64,000 bases of DNA from Aralia elata (lineage: Eukaryota > Streptophyta > Magnoliopsida > Apiales > Araliaceae), in contig CM068385.1 in NCBI GenBank assembly GCA_034770075.1, positions 55,808,746 through 55,872,745 on the forward strand, read 5' to 3'. Within the stretch, counting starts at the first letter, position 1. Each line of letters opens with the position of its first letter. Below the pieces are notes generated by a model. That model was not told the origin of the DNA, did no database searches, and saw nothing but the letters and a program-made list of their open reading frames with translations. Positions 23,405-33,917 of the stretch are shown piece after piece. Made by a program: the position numbers and the translations under genes.

Positions 23405-23500
23405 TCTTTTGGTTAGCCTCTGTAAGATTCTCCTTACAGTTTCCTTTCTAGTATCCAGGCTTATTACAATGGAAGCAAACTCCTTTGCTATCTGCATCAG
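23405..23500 (-). pseudogene. Copia gag CCHC zinc knuckle
   Basis: Minus-strand translation around 23482-23430 gives GVCFHCNKPGY, stop, KGNCK. This is the C-x2-C-x3-4-H-type nucleic-acid-binding knuckle with the expected W replaced by a stop (TGG to TAG). In the family it packages element RNA in virus-like particles. It sits between protease and the gag body, in the expected order. Confidence 0.75.
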
Positions 23501-24145
23501 TCTTGTTCTTATTGTCCTTTGTTTTTGCCTTTTCATTTACCTTCTTTGAATTGTTCTTCTTTTAAGAAGATCATTTGGCCCTCTTCCGCTTCCTAGAAGA
23601 ATCATCTACCACTAAGACTTGGTCTTTCTTGGTTGGAAAGTGACTCTTTACAGTTTTCAACATGTTTAAGCAACTCAGGCAGGTTGACATATAGCTTGTT
23701 CTTGTGAAAATTCACAACAATTTGTGAGAAAGAGTCCAGAAGTGATTGCAAGATCAAATCTTGGATCAACTCTCTATCCATTAAAACCCAGTTGTCCCAA
23801 TTATTCAATAAGATTGATCATTTTAGGACATATGTCTGTACTGTAGTGCCATAGGTCATTCTAGATCGGAAAAGCTCCTTAGATATCTGATATCTAATAG
23901 TCCTACTTTCCTCACCCTTCAACTCCTTGAAGGTGCAGGAGTATAGTAGGAGCATCAATAGTTTCATACTGACGCTGAAGCTCGTTACTCATGGATGCGA
24001 GCATGATGCATTGAGCCAACTGTGCATCATCTTGCCACTTTCTAAAAGTAGCAATCTCTTCCTCTGAGGCATTGTCTGCAACCATTGCAGGGATAGGCAT
24101 ATTAAGGACATAAGATAGCTTTTCAGCCTTGAGAACTATTCTCAA
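23500..24145 (-). pseudogene. Copia gag remnant (UBN2-like)
   Basis: Two open stretches, 24145-23912 and 23808-23602, in order on the minus strand. The first has LRIVLKAEKLSYVLN and the RKWQDDAQLAQCIMLASM stretch. The second has LQSLLDSFSQIVVNFHKNKLYVNLPELL, as in the gag domain of plant Copia elements. A frameshift separates them. Gag would form the particle shell. Nothing suggests it is still translated as one protein. Confidence 0.8.
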
Positions 24146-25000
24146 AGTCTTTAACTAGTCCTTTTAATTTGGTCCGGTTAATTAGCATCTAATATGCTCC
24201 GCAGTGATAATAAATTAGAGATTGTAAAATTCTGTAAATGAATTTGTAATTTAACAACATTTTAGCATACATTCATTTTTTTAATTAATTACAAAAATAA
24301 ATTAGGTCTTTATTTTAAATTGGTACCTCACTATTTTCATCAAACTATATTACCTTCCCTATATAGTTCGGCATATCTAATTAAAGATTTACTAGTGAGA
24401 ATAAGGATCTCATTTCAAATGTATATAGTCTCGTGTGACACAACAAACTATATATAAATAAATAGGTAGACAACTATTGTCAATTACATCACTATGTAAC
24501 TCCTTGTATTTTGCCTCTTAGATTATTTTCATCAAGTGTGACACATCTGAATCAAAATTATCCAAGTTAAGTCCAACGTAGCACTTCCATAAATTCGAAA
24601 GAAAAACACTGTCCTTGTGTGACACAACAAAACAACATCGTTCAGTCTATTTATAAGCATCGAATGTGATAAAGCAACATCTTAAATATTTAATACTTGC
24701 CTTGTGTGACACAACAAACTCATATTAAATGTTTAATACTCTATCGCTTTACCATGCTAGAAGGCGACGTTCGATATTCCAAATATCTTTGAACGCTTAG
24801 GACTTAATATAATTTCTTTGAGGGGTTTGTTATTATTTGTCTCATCTTGTTTAGCGCGCATGCACATATATATATAAAATACACATCATATTATTTAACA
24901 TGCGAAGCATGTTGGATAATATATAATATATATAGTAATCATGCACATATAAAATACTATATTCTATCCTGATTGATTATGGACTTTTATTCTAGTTTGG
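24146..25000 (-). other. Copia 5' leader region with short repeats
   Basis: Non-coding. The motif TGTGTGACACAACAAAC recurs near 24430, 24615 and 24703, each next to diverged flanks. The stretch lies upstream of gag on the minus strand, where the 5' UTR and then the 5' LTR are expected, but I find neither a tRNA primer site nor a family-A LTR. The right limit of the element is therefore arbitrary within a few hundred bases. Confidence 0.5.
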
Positions 25001-25439
25001 TTCACTAGAGCCACCAAGTGAACCAAAAGGTCAAACCTAGGGTGCAAGAACAAAATTTAAATATAACTATTACATTTAAACCCGGGCTCCATTACAAACG
25101 GGTCTTCAAGCGCTCCTTGCTCATTTGTCTCCAATTCTTCAAGTAATTCTAACTAAACCTATTACATAAACTATTTACAATAAATAGAAACCTTGATCAG
25201 CAATTAAGGGGAGGTACATGGGAGAAAGATAGAATTTACATCAAGAAAAACTAGAGAAGACGAGGTACGCAGACCCCATTTATAAAAACCCATTCATTCA
25301 AGCATCCACTAAAATAAATCCAATCACACATTGGTCAGTAGTCCATAATCAATCCCTATTTATTATCATACATATCTCCATATATATCAATAAATAACAT
25401 TCATCTCATGAATACATTGATATCATTTAATGGGTAATT
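25001..25439. other. Unassigned AT-rich spacer
   Basis: No gene, LTR terminus or repeat family that I can support. It contains a TTAAACCCGGGCTCC stretch near 25075 and otherwise ordinary AT-rich sequence. Confidence 0.5.
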
Positions 25440-27184
25440 AAAAGTTTACTAGAAATCCAATTTTTGAAATAAAAATAAACTCCTTTATTCTAATCAAAAT
25501 TTAAATTATAATAAACTTCTTTATTTTATTTTATCCAATTTTGAATAATAATAAACTCCTTTATTTTTAATCAAATTTCAAATCAAAATAAACTCCTTTA
25601 TTTTAATTAACATGGAAACCAATTTCAAGTTCAAAATAAACTCCTTTATTTTAACTTAAATTTGCTTTGAAAAATAAAATATGTTAAATCCTATTCCTTA
25701 TCAAAATAAACATCTTTATTTTTAAGGAAACATGGAATCATATTCCATATGTGAATAAACTCCTTTATTCTAGGAGATATGGAATCCTATTCCATATATG
25801 AATAAACTTCTTTATTATAGCTAACGTATAATCCAATTCCAAGTTCAAATAAAACTTTTAATTTTAATTATATTCCAATTCAAAATAAACCTTTTATCTT
25901 AATTGAAAATAAATAAAATCAATGTAATTATTAAAGTAAACTAAAAATAATGCAAAATAATTTATTAAAGTAAATCAGAGAAAACAAACCTTGGATTAAA
26001 TCAACTTCCACCTCAGAAACTTACACTGATCATTGACTCAAGCATAATCAATTATTATTTTGAATATTCACCGTTAGAATAAATTCACCATTCTGAATTA
26101 TTCCGTGTCTTTCCTTAATTTTAGTTAGATAGAAACAAGCAATCTAAATAACCCTAACTACTAAACAACTTCAGACAAGCGCTAAAAATTTAATCTAGTA
26201 GATGCTTTAAGAATTAGAAAAACCGATGAAGCTAAACAACACAAGCACAAGCAGTTGCATTTAATTTAGTTGAGTATTCTTCCTAAGATATAATAATCTC
26301 GTGATCTGCAGTCAATTATTAACCTTAGTTGCTTCGCAAATTAGAGTGACCAAACAATTACGGATTTGATATCTAATTTAGCAGTAGATTTCAACACTTA
26401 ATAAACTAGTATGCATCCTAGCAATTAAATATATCAATCATAGAATTCAAGCACATAAGAATAATCAATACTCAAAATAATAAGTGAACAATTAAAATCA
26501 ATTAGATCTCACAGTGTAATACTTCTGAGGCTTCCGTCACCTTAATCCAAGAACAGAAATTTAGCTACTCATAGCTATGAAAAACACCAAAGAATAATAG
26601 AGAGAAATATTTTTATTTATTGAATGAAGTGTTGTCTCCATTACATCAACCTTGACCCCTTATTTATACTACTCAAAAGTAACCCTAATCCTAATAATAA
26701 TAGAAACAATAACAATCCAACTTAAAATTGAAATTGAAATTCTAACTAAATAAAACCCTAATTACATTAGTATTAAAAACATTAATATTCTAGAATCTAC
26801 TTCTATTAGTTCCTTAAAGAAATCAGATTGCCAAAATTGAATTTCCATAATTGCGGTGTAAAAGATTTTTCCTTATCGCGTTAGAAAATAAGCTGAATCC
26901 AAATTTAGTTTTGATTCCAATTGTTGAATCCTTGAGCTGCTAGGAATCCCATAAATCTCTTCCAATTTGGAAAGGAATCCGTGAATATAAAAATACCATG
27001 TAGGTCCACATGAATAACTTGTGCATTATTACAACTTTGCCCCTCTAAAGCACTTCCAAAGTTACGGACTCCGTAAATTGTACCTAAAATAAAAATATAA
27101 GAATAATGAGTGTATTTAGGCACAAAATAAATATAAAAGATAAAGTATTAAGGGATAAAAATATAACATATTTTATTCTCATCA
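25440..27184 (-). mobile_element. Degenerate LTR, probably Athila-like
   Basis: The right end, read on the minus strand, starts TGATGAGAATAAAATATG, like the TGATGAG start of the LTRs at 1366 and 28119. It continues with a GGAAGTGCTTTAGAGGGGC block comparable in position to the GAACTTTAGGGGC block at 1509. The left part (25445-25920) is a decayed array of about ten AAAATAAACTCCTTTATTTT-like units. The left terminus was not found. The 72-codon minus ORF at 26905-27123 lies in the LTR body and has no recognisable domain. Confidence 0.5.
25445..25920. repeat. Degenerate array of AATAAACTCCTTTATT units
   Basis: Roughly ten occurrences of AAATAAACTCCTTTATTTTA or close variants at intervals of about 40-60 bases, with AT-rich spacers of unequal length. 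The core is partly self-complementary (AATAAA...TTTATT). Non-coding. Confidence 0.65.
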
Positions 27185-27441
27185 AGTACCGTGACACACC
27201 AAACCTGGCTTAAAGGCAAGACCCGGACTTCGGAGGCGTCACAAGTATTATGTATTAGTTGTCGTGTACTAGTTATGTCATGTTTTAGTTATGGTTTTGA
27301 GACTGGGGACGACAATATTTATATTATATCAATGTAAATATTTTTATTATTCCGCAATTAGTTATTGATAGAATGGTTTATGAGTTACACAGTGATGCAC
27401 TGAATTCGAGGTTAAGGCAACCCGGATTTGGGGGTGTCACA
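27185..27441 (+). mobile_element. Two successive LTR 3' ends (Gypsy, TG...CA type)
   Basis: Two terminus-like sequences, CGGAGGCGTCACA ending at 27243 and ATTTGGGGGTGTCACA ending at 27441, resemble the end of the 4.0 kb LTR (GGGGGCGTCACA at 9683). The first also matches the truncated end before 63233 (CGTGACACA...AACC(C/T)GG.TTAAAGG). These are remnants only; no matching LTR starts were found beside them. Confidence 0.5.
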
Positions 27442-28118
27442 TTATTTACTTTTAATACGATGGTTTTTATTGGGATGATAAACTAATTTTCTAATCAGGG
27501 ATACAATGGAACATTTTGCTATGCATTAATTGAATTATCTTTATTTACACTTATTGATTCTATTGAGTTGTTTATTATATCTTGTGCTTAATTATTAATT
27601 GTCTTGCTAGCAATTAATCTGATATCTAGGATGGAATTGAAAGAGGAAATCTATGATTAGATCTGGATATGATAACGCATGGATTTGTTGATTCTTTTTA
27701 GAATAACATAATAGTGTATAGGATGAAAATACCTATGTGCAATGCGTAACTTGATTAGGAGTTTGTGCTTAATGAATCTATTTTAAGTGTCTTGCATGAA
27801 AATAACAATATAACTGAAATAGGTCTTTTTGTTAATCATTGAAAGATATTAATAAATTGATAGGCAATCCTAGTTAACAATTAATTGGATTAATAAAGTG
27901 GAAATAGGGTTAAGTGATTATTGCAACGCAATTGGGGAAATTGTATTCCTAGACTTTACTCATCTGGTAATCAATTCTTGTTAGTTTACTTTAATTTTTG
28001 CTTTAAATTTAAATTGCTCTAAAAATCAACATTGGTGACCGTTCAAATTAAATTGAATTGGTAGTGAATTGATAATTAGGATAATTATTAGTATTCGTTC
28101 TCTGTGGGTTCAAAAACT
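27442..28118 (+). mobile_element. Athila-like LTR fragment, plus orientation
   Basis: AT-rich sequence with similarity of layout to the Athila-like LTRs (GTTTACTTTAATTTTTG, then ATTGGTGACCGTTC). It ends in TCGTTCTCTGTGGGTTC. That end is the inverse of the GAACCCACAGAG stretch at 28196-28207, so two LTR ends face each other. No TSD. Confidence 0.45.
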
Positions 28119-29448
28119 TGTTTGCTAAATCTATACTAGCAAAATACGCAAGTATACGCAATCCACAAGTAATAAAGTGATAAGAGAGTGTCGAACCCAC
28201 AGAGAATTATTTAATAATAATTACCAAATACTAACTTATAATCAAATTAATTTTATTTAAACAATTCGATAAAAAGTTGTTGAATTTTGAAAATACAATA
28301 CTAAACTAACTAATCACTAACTACCAAGAATTGAATTCAGATAAAAAGGCTTAAGATTACAATTTTACTTATTGCTTCAATTAGATCAATACACTTCCTG
28401 TTAAGTTATGCTAACTATTCTGGATTGTTAATCGAGAACTCATCAATATTTATGACCATATCCCGACGTATCATAAACGAATCAACTTAAATCCACAGAT
28501 GATAGAATTAAGGTGAACACCCTAGTTAACTAATCCACTATATCCCTATATAAATTACAATTAAAAATGATTTAAAGCTCAGGTTCTCTTTCAGATTACA
28601 TGTGGTGTAAAAGTATATCCCTATCCTAAACACAAATCATGAATTCCATCACCATGCAGAAAACACAATCACATGCTATTATGATTAGATCTAAATCTAT
28701 ACTTCATCTCCCGAGTTCATATAGATTATCATGGTAATTGTTGATCATCTAATTAAGCAATTTATCACAAATCACAATAGACAATTCGATAGTAATCAAT
28801 AATAATTAACAAGAAAGCATATCAATAAAAGCTACGCATTAAGTTCCATCGTAATCTTAAAAAGAAATTAGTTCATGATTGAATTAAAATCCATAATCCA
28901 CAAGAAAAACATCATTCAAGAATTACAAAATAAAAAGATAAAAGAAGAAAGGAAAAACTCTTTTGAAGCAATCCTTGATATTCTCCTCAGCCTCCTATCT
29001 TGATCTTCCTTCGTGATAATCTCTTGCTTCAAGCCTCTAATCCTTCTTCAATTCTAGGGTTAGCAAAAAGTAGCAAGATCTCCCTTTAAGTCCTCTCCAA
29101 TTGGTCTTTTTTAAAATGCTCTCATTCAGAATTCTTTTTGGCTTAGAAATCCTTTTTTCCAATTAATTCTCAATTTTTGCGCTGACACATTCTGATCACG
29201 GGCGTGTATATACGCCGCCCCTAGTACAAATCTGGGCGTATATACGCCTCTCTGGGACACCATATTTATAAAAATGTCATTTTCGAATTTTTAATGTTTT
29301 TCTCCTCCTAAAATGACGCATATGCCCTTCCTACTCCATCCTGCAATAAATAAACATAAAACAAATAAAACAACTCTAAAAATTACTTAAAGATAACAAT
29401 TATTAAGCCTAAAAATATTCGATTCGTAGGTATAAAACCCACTCATCA
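28119..29448 (-). mobile_element. Athila-like LTR, minus orientation
   Basis: 1330 bp. Read on the minus strand it starts TGATGAGTGGGTTTTATACC and ends TAGATTTAGCAAACA, homologous at both ends to the solo LTR at 1366-4676. The next bases on that strand are AGTTTTTG, the usual beginning of an Athila internal region, but the primer site itself is replaced by the inverted LTR fragment. The flanks (AAACT and GTAAG) do not match, so this is a rearranged remnant, not a clean solo LTR. A GC-richer block with repeated TATATACGCC lies at 29200-29250. Confidence 0.75.
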
Positions 29449-29541
29449 GTAAGGGTGAGCAAAAGAATTGCCCATCAGGGTAACAATAATAGTAATAACA
29501 TATAAATAATCAATGAACAGGTTTCAATTGAATATTATAAT

Positions 29542-31533
29542 TGTAGACACCCAAATTTTTCGCTTCGTACACTAACCGTGCCAGGAGGGCAAAATCGTCA
29601 ATTGAACCGACTTACGAGAGCGAAGGAATGGGCACAAGTGCGAACGCTCGACGCCACTGCAACGATTTGCAAATAAAAACCGACGTGACAGCAGGGTCGT
29701 CCGAAATGAGCATGCCCGAATGATGTGGCACGTCTCCCAGTGATTCCCGGACTGCAAAATACAAGCCTGTCGGCGAAAACCGACGTCACGACATGCGAAT
29801 CGAGGTATAGCACGAAATTCGAGAAAATCAACCCACCCAGCCGCGGATTGATCTGCGGCCAAACGATTAAAATAATGGTGGTGCGCACGGGACTCGAAAC
29901 CAGCCGAGTGCGATGGGGGGTGGGCCAGCCAGCCGCAGATCAATCTGCGGCCAGGCCGCAGATCAATCTGCGGCTGCCCTAGGCCAGCTTATTTCAGCTC
30001 AGTTTCTTCATTTCATCCAGGAGCTGGCAGCAATAGCAGCAGTTCGGGGAGAAGGGAAAAACAACAGCAAAAATAGCTCGGGAAAGGAGAGAGAAAGAGA
30101 GAAAAAAGAGAGGATTTGTATTTCTTTTGTTGGATTATATCCAAGAAATTTCTACTCTATTCATATATTCAAATCTACACATATTTTGGTGATATTTGCA
30201 ATATGAAAAGACTATTTCTATAGCAATTTTTGTATATCATTTTGTTAATCTTTTTGTCAATTGGGTTATGTGAAATGTAGTTTTCTTGTGTATTGTTGTG
30301 GATCCATGGATTGAGGAGTATTAGGATGGTTCCAAATGGAACGAAATTCTTCCTAATGGCCCGATGATATCCGTTTGGCGATTTTAGCTTGTTTAATTTT
30401 TGTAGTATCCATTTCATGGATGTGTATAAATTGTGGATGTGAGCCTAGGAACGCGACCCCGTGGTCCAAATCCGATGATGGACAATTTTGGTATATGTAA
30501 TCCTTTATTGTAAATTGTAATCATCGGGCCTTAAAACGATACCAAGTTGAAATCGGGTTTAAGGCCCCCGAAATAATGAAATATGTGCTTGTGGGCGTTT
30601 GGGGTTATTCTGATGGCTTACATGCCCATGAATAACTCCAACGCATTTTAATGCTTGATTTGATCTATGACACGAAATTGATTTCAAAGTTAAATGATGA
30701 GATTTTCATAAAATCAATCAAATTAGGTTATTAGCATCACGAGGCGTTAAAATTGAAAGTGCAAATGAATGTTGATTCCTCTTTAACGAGAAGGCAAAGA
30801 AAAATCGTTTTCCAAAACATCACACAAAATGATTTTATAAATGACGTTTTATTAAACCGTTGTGCATAGGGTTAAAGAGACCCTAGAAATTGCCCATCAT
30901 TACATTCACAAGGCAATGTATAGGTCTCGATTCCTATTTTGACGAAGGTTTAAAAACTCTTGATTTGCCAAAACGACACCTAATGAAAATCTCATAGTTT
31001 TTGACAATTAAAATCAAGCCTTTCTCATAAAGCTTTCTCGTATAAACCAAAAAGACATTCTGAAGCGTTCTCAAATTGAAGCACGACTTTCCCTAAAAAA
31101 TCCAAATGATTCTTTCATACAAACTCACCACAACATTCACATAGGCACACACACACACACGCGCGCGTACATACACACTTCATGAATTAAAGGATAGGAA
31201 AGCATCAAGATTGCGGTAACCGTGTTTCACGGAAGTCGGGGGTGCCTAACACCTTCCCCTCGCTTAAGCAAGCCCCCGAACTCTATGAATCTTGGTTCGC
31301 AGACCAATTAATTCGGAGTCACACATGAGCCAGCGATTTATAAAAAAACCAAAACTCGGATGAGTTGGTACATCCATTTTAAATATACCAACTGGCGACT
31401 CTGGTTAATTGGCTCATCATAAAAAATGATCTTTCAAAACCCCGTCGACATCAATGCCGATCTTTTCCAAAGAATCATTAAATCAAAAGGCAAAAATTGG
31501 AAAAGACTAGAGGACGAAAAACCGGCGTCGACA
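29542..31533 (+). mobile_element. 5' LTR of the Ogre-type element
   Basis: 1992 bp. Contains three copies of an 18 bp near-palindrome, CCGCAGATCAATCTGCGG at 29933-29950 and 29956-29973 and its ATTGAT variant at 29841-29858, in a locally GC-rich stretch. A CACACA/CGCGCG run lies at about 31144-31168. A second, internal copy of the primer-site core (TGGCGACTCTGG, 31393-31404) lies 143 bp before the real one. ORFs of 96-123 codons here recur in the other LTR and are not credible genes. Confidence 0.92.
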
Positions 31534-31535
31534 GC

Positions 31536-31553
31536 TGGCGACTCTGCTGGGGA
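31536..31553 (+). other. Primer-binding site, arginine tRNA type
   Basis: TGGCGACTCTGCTGGGGA, two bases after the 5' LTR, closely complementary to the 3' end of plant tRNA-Arg as I recall it (ending ...CCCCAGTGGAGTCGCCA). This primer type is characteristic of the Ogre/Tat branch of Ty3/Gypsy. Confidence 0.85.
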
Positions 31554-32469
31554 CATTAGAGGGCTTAAGCCGCTTTCGAATCTTGATGCTATCCTATCCT
31601 TTAAAATTCATGAATGTGTATGTGCGTGCAACATTTTGACCTGTTTTATTTATTGTTGTGTGAATGTGTGCTTTTATCCAATGAATGATTGATTGAATGG
31701 AATTGCTTTACTTTAAAGTAATCATATGCATTCGGTGAGGACGATGAATGTGAATGTATGTTGAGAGTGTACCTCCTCCTGAGGCGAACCTGTCGGTTGC
31801 TTATTACTGGACTCGAAGGGGCTGCTCCCCGGAGATGGCTCAGGAAACGCACCACCCAAATCCGCTCCAATCGAAAGGATTCAGACGAGTAGATTGCGAA
31901 GATTTGGGGACCTTCATGCCAAAAAGCCCGCGAGAGTAACCCTAGGGTAGGTCAGCCTCTGATAAACCTAACGAAAGGGAAGCTTCTTCATGCTCTTTTA
32001 TCGTTCAGTCAAATAAATAAATGTCATGCAAATGACATACAACTGTCATACCATCATCATCGTAATAAATATGTCCTCTATCATGTGATTACATCACCTG
32101 CACATATAAAGAGAATACTGACATGGTTTTGCAGGAAGGCCATCCATACCACGTACCAAGGTTTTCTAAAAACTTCTAAATACTATCCTGTCATCAAACA
32201 CTGACCTTGTTTTGCAGGAAAAGATTAAGAGAACCGTGAAGGCGTGGCATAACGATCACAAAGAACCCGGAGTAGGGGCATATTCGACCACAAAAAAAAA
32301 ATGATAATCATACATCAGTGTTGACATGCATCTGCCAACTTGTAGCTGGAACAATACTAAACTACGACCCTTGTTTGTTTTGCGAGACTGCCCCTAGGAC
32401 CCAATTAAGAGGCCGTAAAGTCCATACTCCATCCATCCAAACGGCAGAAGCTGGTAGCCATGAAATACA
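31554..32469 (+). other. Ogre-type leader and decayed 5' internal region
   Basis: No recognisable gag. Two TTTTGCAGGA sites (32132-32141 and 32211-32220) look like plant 3' splice sites. Ogre elements are known to carry an intron, but the placement here may be coincidence. A 27-base block beginning GATCACAAAGAACCCGG (about 32247) recurs at 33269, so part of this region was duplicated within the element. Confidence 0.45.
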
Positions 32470-32990
32470 TTGGCTTCTTTGATTCACACATCACGGTACG
32501 AGATGAACTTTAAGGGGGAAATTGCGGTACAGACTTGTCCGGCCTATGAGGATCAGATCGGAGAGATCTCTCATAGTGACGCCCTCCCTGAATGGGCTTG
32601 GTATCAAAACATTAAAGAGTTTCCTTCGAGACAGCTCCTCTCCCAAAAATGCAGATCTGACCGGAGAAAGAGAATCCAAGGATGGGCAGTGAAATTCTTC
32701 CTAAGCTACGGGACCGCTGAGATATCTGGAAAGCCGAAGAAGCCCATAGATTAAGGAACGAAGTGCATGGCGATGTGTGCGAAGCCATATGAGCAGAACA
32801 TTTTGGCAAAGAAAATCATGTGAACAGGTCACTACTGGCTAACCATGAAAACTGACTGCGATACTCACGTCAAGAAATGTCATCAATGCCAGATCCATTC
32901 CAATGCGATCCATGCACCTCCTAATGAGCTCCACTGCTTGACCTCACCGTGGCCAGTTGGACCGTGCAGCAGGTGATATCCAGGAAGGGG
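32470..32990 (+). pseudogene. Ogre-type pol remnant: RNase H-integrase linker and integrase zinc-binding domain
   Basis: Conceptual translation in two frames gives WYQNIKEF, then RRKRIQ...VKFFLS, then AKKIM, stop, TGHYWLTMKTDCDTHVKKCHQCQIH, ending at HCLTSPWP. This is the H-H-C-C zinc-binding N-terminus of an Ogre/Tat integrase and the linker before it: the H of HYW region and the C-x2-C pair of KKCHQCQ are visible. At least one stop and two frameshifts break it. The catalytic core that should follow is absent; the sequence passes into unassigned DNA by 33060. No enzyme could be made from it. Confidence 0.75.
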
Positions 32991-33063
32991 TAAATCCAGG
33001 AGTATGGCAGTGAATCCCGGCCAGTAGAGGATCAGCGGGTTTTAAAATTCTGAGTACCCCGAT

Positions 33064-33603
33064 TTGGGGCATTCTAGCCTGACAAGCAATAGGCCAAATT
33101 TGAAGGAGGATCACGATTTTGGTATAGAGCTAGATTTCGATCTGATAGGGATTGAGCAGGGCGAGACAGATATCGACAACACGCCTGACGAGATCAATGG
33201 ATGGGTCGAAGGTAAACCCAAACCCGACTTAGGCCAATCTTCGCCATCAAACAGCAGAACCCCTAACGATCACAAAGAACCCGGAGTAGGGGCAAACTCG
33301 ACCACCAAAAAAAAAATAAAAAATAAAAAAAATCCCCCAAACCTTTCAACAAGTCAAAGGACCAGATCTTTTGTTAGCCCAGCGAGATACCAATGCAACC
33401 AGTACGAGGGAGATCACAAGAAAAGCCACTTAACACTGGGGCATTTGTCAACTACCCAGGAAATGATGACGTGTAAATTGGCACCCATGCAACAATCCCA
33501 TCAGCATGCACCATCATCATCAAATGCTACCTCGTGTCAATTCAATCTTCAAAGGTACGATCATCTGGCATTTGTCAAGCATAGTTTTCCCGGGATACGA
33601 TGA
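33064..33603 (+). CDS. Unassigned 179-codon ORF in the Ogre-type element
   Basis: Open from an ATG at 33064 to the TGA at 33601-33603. The product would be hydrophilic: an acidic stretch (EDHDFGIELDFDLIGIEQGETDID), a K/N-rich low-complexity stretch (TTKKKIKNKKN) and a Q/H-rich end. No domain, signal peptide or membrane segment is visible. It overlaps the duplicated KEPGVGA block seen at 32250. It may be a chance opening in decayed pol or spacer sequence, and I do not assign a function. Conservation in other Ogre copies would decide. Confidence 0.25.
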   Translation: MGHSSLTSNRPNLKEDHDFGIELDFDLIGIEQGETDIDNTPDEINGWVEGKPKPDLGQSSPSNSRTPNDHKEPGVGANSTTKKKIKNKKNPPNLSTSQRTRSFVSPARYQCNQYEGDHKKSHLTLGHLSTTQEMMTCKLAPMQQSHQHAPSSSNATSCQFNLQRYDHLAFVKHSFPGIR

Positions 33604-33917
33604 TCCGCGTGAGAGGGGATTTTATTTGGCTTGATAGGAATCAGATTAATTCTGACAAGCAACCGTGGAGCACGATCGTGAGTATGATTAGACGAAGAGG
33701 GCTATTCAACCTTTTGATCGGGTACAAAGCCTTAATTCAAAGCAACGTTTGCGACAGAATCGACCTCATGTGACAGCCTTCACTTTGCATTTGCACGAAC
33801 TTTCAGTTGTGGGGTATAAAACTATGACGACGTTGATGGCCATTAACACGTAGTCAGACAGTCAATAATTATCAATATCAAGAAGTCAGACGATAAATGA
33901 TTATCAAAATAATGTCT

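Larger units (their letters stand above)
10109..25000 (-). mobile_element. Ty1/Copia element, family A, 5' LTR missing, hosting a nested LARD-like element
   Basis: Minus-strand Copia retrotransposon. Reading right to left: leader (about 25000-24146), gag, zinc knuckle, protease, integrase, then an interruption by 13575-22205, then reverse transcriptase, RNase H, polypurine tract and 3' LTR (11927-10109). No family-A LTR is seen to the right of gag, so the 5' LTR is lost and the right boundary is only approximate. The left flank is TTAGC (10104-10108); no partner duplication was identified. All domains carry stops or frameshifts. Confidence 0.8.

Noticed and set aside
26905..27123. 72-codon minus ORF
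   Set aside because: Lies in the body of a degenerate LTR; no domain, and its position matches a common non-coding LTR block.
27187..27441. Small terminal-inverted-repeat element (ends GTGACAC... and ...GTGTCAC)
   Set aside because: LTR ends in this lineage (TGTGACACCCC...GGGGTGTCACA) are themselves inverted, and both termini here match LTR 3' ends. A MITE is not needed to explain them.
29572..29982. ORFs of 85-123 codons on both strands in the Ogre LTR
   Set aside because: Their presence in both LTRs follows from LTR duplication. They cross hairpin repeats and have no domain.
31426..31692. 88-codon ORF spanning the Ogre LTR end and primer site
   Set aside because: It crosses the LTR boundary and primer site, a non-coding junction in the family, and has no gag-like motif.
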